NCBI RefSeq assembly: GCF_014646915.1
Contig: NZ_BMOE01000001.1
Coordinates: 400,568-464,567, forward strand
Reading direction: 5' to 3'
Length of the DNA: 64,000 nt
From: Deinococcus aquiradiocola
GTDB taxonomy: Bacteria > Deinococcota > Deinococci > Deinococcales > Deinococcaceae
In this document: one piece after another, positions 58,667 to 64,000 of the stretch
Layout: each line of letters begins with the position of its first letter
Position numbering within the stretch: the first letter of the stretch is position 1
Notes under the pieces: model-generated
The model's database searches: none
What the model was told of the DNA's origin: nothing
What the model saw: only the letters and a program-made list of their open reading frames with translations
Program-made: the position numbers and the translations under genes

Positions 58667-58977
58667 TTCCACCTCCTCAAAACCGGACTTGTTGGTGCCC
58701 TTGTCGCTCGGCTGAACTCCAAAAGTTCAGCTCAACACCGTATGAGGTCACTGCGCGGCGGGAATTGTTCAGGCATTCGGGAGTCGCGCGGTCCGGGAAC
58801 GGTACAATACTTGAGATCACCCCCGGCACCGTCCGGGGCAGGCACGTTCACCGGCCCCCATCGCGGCACGGTGACAGATCCACCCTCCGGGCGTCAACGA
58901 TGACCTCTCGGCACGGCAGGGACCGGCCTGCGGCAACGGCCACCGCCCACTTCCCGCCGCGGACCACTGAGGCACAC
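58667..58977 (+). promoter_or_regulatory. metH upstream region with hairpin and possible long leader
   Basis: Contains an 8-bp hairpin GCTGAACT/AGTTCAGC (58711-58731) and a TACAAT -10-like box (58803-58808) that would give a leader of about 165 bases. Within that leader GCAGGGACCGGCC and CGGCAACGG (58913-58938) recall the core of SAM-I riboswitches, but the intervening helix and the last conserved segments are not evident. No gene other than possible in-frame N-terminal extensions of metH is seen. Confidence 0.3.
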
Positions 58978-62718
<3,741 letters not shown>

Positions 62719-62877
62719 CGCCCACCGCCGCCGGACCGTCACGCGACCCTTCGCGCGGCCCGGTCAGGCGGCCCCTGCCCGTACCCGCCCCTACCTGTAC
62801 CCGCTCCTTCCCGGCGGTCCGATCTGCCGCACCGTTCCGGCTCGGCCGCCGCCCCGTTCAAGGACGTTCCCTTCACC

Positions 62878-63648
62878 ATGACCGACACCAGCCTGCCCGC
62901 CGCGTCCCGCATCGCCGTCGAACTCGTCCCGCGCAGCCGCAGCGCCCTGAATGCCGAACTGGAGGCCGTGCGCGCCCTGGGTGGCGTGCAGACCGTGAAC
63001 ATTCCGGACCTGCTGCGGTACTCCATGCGCAGCTGGCAGGGGTGCGCGGTGGCGCGCGAGCACTTCGCTCACCCCATCCCGCACATCCGAGCGATCGACA
63101 TCGATCCCCGGCGGCCGCTGCCCATGGCGGACGCCATCGACGCGGCGGGCCTGACCGAGGTGCTCGTGATCGAGGGCGACCCGCCCGCCGACATGGGGCA
63201 CCGCACGTACCCCGTCACGAGCCTGGAGATCATCCGGAAGTTCCGGCGCGAGATGCCGCACGTGACGGTCTGGGCGGGCCTCGACCCGTACCGGCAGAGC
63301 TTCGCGCGGGAACGCGACTACGCCGAGGCGAAACTGGAGGCGGGCGCGGTGGGGCTGTTCACGCAGCCGTTCTTCGACGTGCGGATGCTGGAGGTGTGGA
63401 GCGAGCTGCTGCCGGACGCTCAGGTGTTCTGGGGCGCGACGAGCGTCACGAGCGAGAGCAGCCTGAGCTACTGGCAGAACCGCAACAAGGCCGTGTTCCC
63501 GAAGGGCTTTCAGCCGACGCTGGACTGGAACCGGCAGTTCGCGCGGGAGCTGCTGGCCTTCGCGCGCGCGACGGGCAGTCACGCGTACTTCATGCCGGTC
63601 CGGGTGAGCGTGGAGTCGTACCTGAGCGGGGTGCTGACGGGCGAGTGA
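62878..63648 (+). CDS. metF: Methylenetetrahydrofolate reductase (MetF-like)
   Basis: Supplies 5-methyl-THF for MetH. 256 residues, shorter than the usual 290-300, but with the barrel features VELVPRS, FAHPIPHIRAIDID, EVLVIEGDPPADMGHRTYPVTSLEIIRKFR, EAKLEAGAVGLFTQPFFDVRML. An AAGGA site precedes the ATG. Placed 160 bp after metH on the same strand, so the two probably share a transcript. The short length and diverged N-terminus mean that the electron donor is unclear. Confidence 0.88.
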   Translation: MTDTSLPAASRIAVELVPRSRSALNAELEAVRALGGVQTVNIPDLLRYSMRSWQGCAVAREHFAHPIPHIRAIDIDPRRPLPMADAIDAAGLTEVLVIEGDPPADMGHRTYPVTSLEIIRKFRREMPHVTVWAGLDPYRQSFARERDYAEAKLEAGAVGLFTQPFFDVRMLEVWSELLPDAQVFWGATSVTSESSLSYWQNRNKAVFPKGFQPTLDWNRQFARELLAFARATGSHAYFMPVRVSVESYLSGVLTGE

Positions 63649-63716
63649 CGGGTGGACGGGGTTCTGCCCTGCCTGGAGGGTCCGCGTGAGGGCTCTGCGT
63701 CTGTACGGAACCGGCG

Positions 63717-63730
63717 TTGTATAAAATACC
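63717..63730 (-). repeat. AT-only 12-mer TATTTTATACAA, copy 4
   Basis: Minus strand GGTATTTTATACAA, followed ten bases later by GTACAG, so both the 14-mer and the downstream GTACAG match copy 1 at 8294-8307. Lies about 60 bp upstream of the last gene. Confidence 0.6.
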
Positions 63731-63790
63731 TGCGCGGGCGCGGGGCGGCGGTCCTGGCCCTGACGTGCCCGCACGTACTACACTGGCCTG

Positions 63791-64000
63791 ATGACCAAAG
63801 GCAGAAAACCTTCCAGCAAGTCGGCGCGGCCCGCATCCAAGTCGGCGGCCGCCGCCGACGCGGCCGGCGCCCGCGTCCAGGGACAGGGCTCGCGCTCGAA
63901 GGCCGACGGCAAACTGCACATCCGTCCCGGCAGCGTCCGCAAACCCAAGACCGACAACCGCCCCGCGCCCGCCAGCCGCCGCGCCCCCACCGAACAGCCC
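63791..64000 (+). CDS. Basic Ala/Lys/Arg-rich protein, N-terminal part
   Basis: 70 codons visible, open to the window edge. The N-terminus (MTKGRKPSSKSARPASKSAAA...) is low-complexity and strongly basic, as in the disordered tails of RNA- or DNA-binding proteins. ATG is six bases after TACACT (63779-63784), leaderless. No domain is visible yet, so no function is assigned. Confidence 0.7.
   Translation, partial: MTKGRKPSSKSARPASKSAAAADAAGARVQGQGSRSKADGKLHIRPGSVRKPKTDNRPAPASRRAPTEQP

Noticed and set aside
58667..58977. SAM-I, cobalamin or SAH riboswitch as a firm call before metH
   Set aside because: Only isolated core fragments fit; required helices and other conserved blocks could not be found by eye.

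Overview
The window is a high-GC chromosomal segment of a Deinococcus species. The best evidence is a ddrA gene (the Rad52-like DNA-damage-response protein known from Deinococcus). Supporting evidence is a HRDC-duplicated RecQ, a single-chain class II GlyRS under T-box control, and many genes whose only 5' signal is a TAnnnT -10 box 5-8 bases before the start codon, with no Shine-Dalgarno sequence (leaderless transcripts, known to be abundant in Deinococcus). No prophage, insertion sequence, CRISPR array or rRNA operon was seen. Coding is dense and mostly housekeeping.

Layout. 0-6 kb: glgB (cut by the left edge), hisB-hisH, a BMP-family periplasmic binding protein, a CoA-disulfide-reductase-like flavoprotein and a DUF2239 gene with a palindrome over its promoter. 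6-12 kb: recQ, then a NarL-type response regulator with a 971-residue soluble GAF/PAS histidine kinase. 12-18 kb: an RluA-type pseudouridine synthase, a YceI protein, aspartokinase, a spermidine-synthase-like protein, a HAD phosphatase, and ddrA with a coupled 55-residue membrane protein. 17.7-23.5 kb: a tightly coupled run smpB / degenerate amidase / GerMN protein / smc. 23.7-31.2 kb: class V aminotransferase, UspA with an amino-acid permease, a lipid-kinase-like protein, a four-CBS protein and lnt. 31-43 kb is rich in translation genes: hisS, aspS, asnS, nusB, Asp23, and glyS with a well-resolved glycine T-box. 43-49.5 kb: an oligopeptide/dipeptide ABC transporter (A-B-C, D-F). 49.5-53.4 kb: secG, tRNA-Leu(CAA), purD, a metallo-beta-lactamase-fold protein and small membrane proteins. 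53.4-57.4 kb: a complete potABCD-like spermidine/putrescine transporter. 57.4-64 kb: an acyl-CoA dehydrogenase, metH with metF, and the start of a basic protein cut by the right edge.

Two patterns are not explained by ordinary annotation. (1) Very short ORFs of 11-23 codons lie immediately upstream of several genes (BMP protein, methyltransferase-like gene, purD, potA, and inside operons before smc and oppF). Each ends in a 4-base stop/start overlap with the main gene; for three of them the only well-placed -10 box fits the short ORF, not the main gene. In potA this makes an ATA start codon likely. (2) A roughly 43-bp intergenic element with dyad arms GTTTCACGA/TCGTGAAAC and a third half-site occurs six times between 13.4 and 38.2 kb. 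A separate AT-only 12-mer (TATTTTATACAA) recurs at four places, once inside the potD coding sequence.
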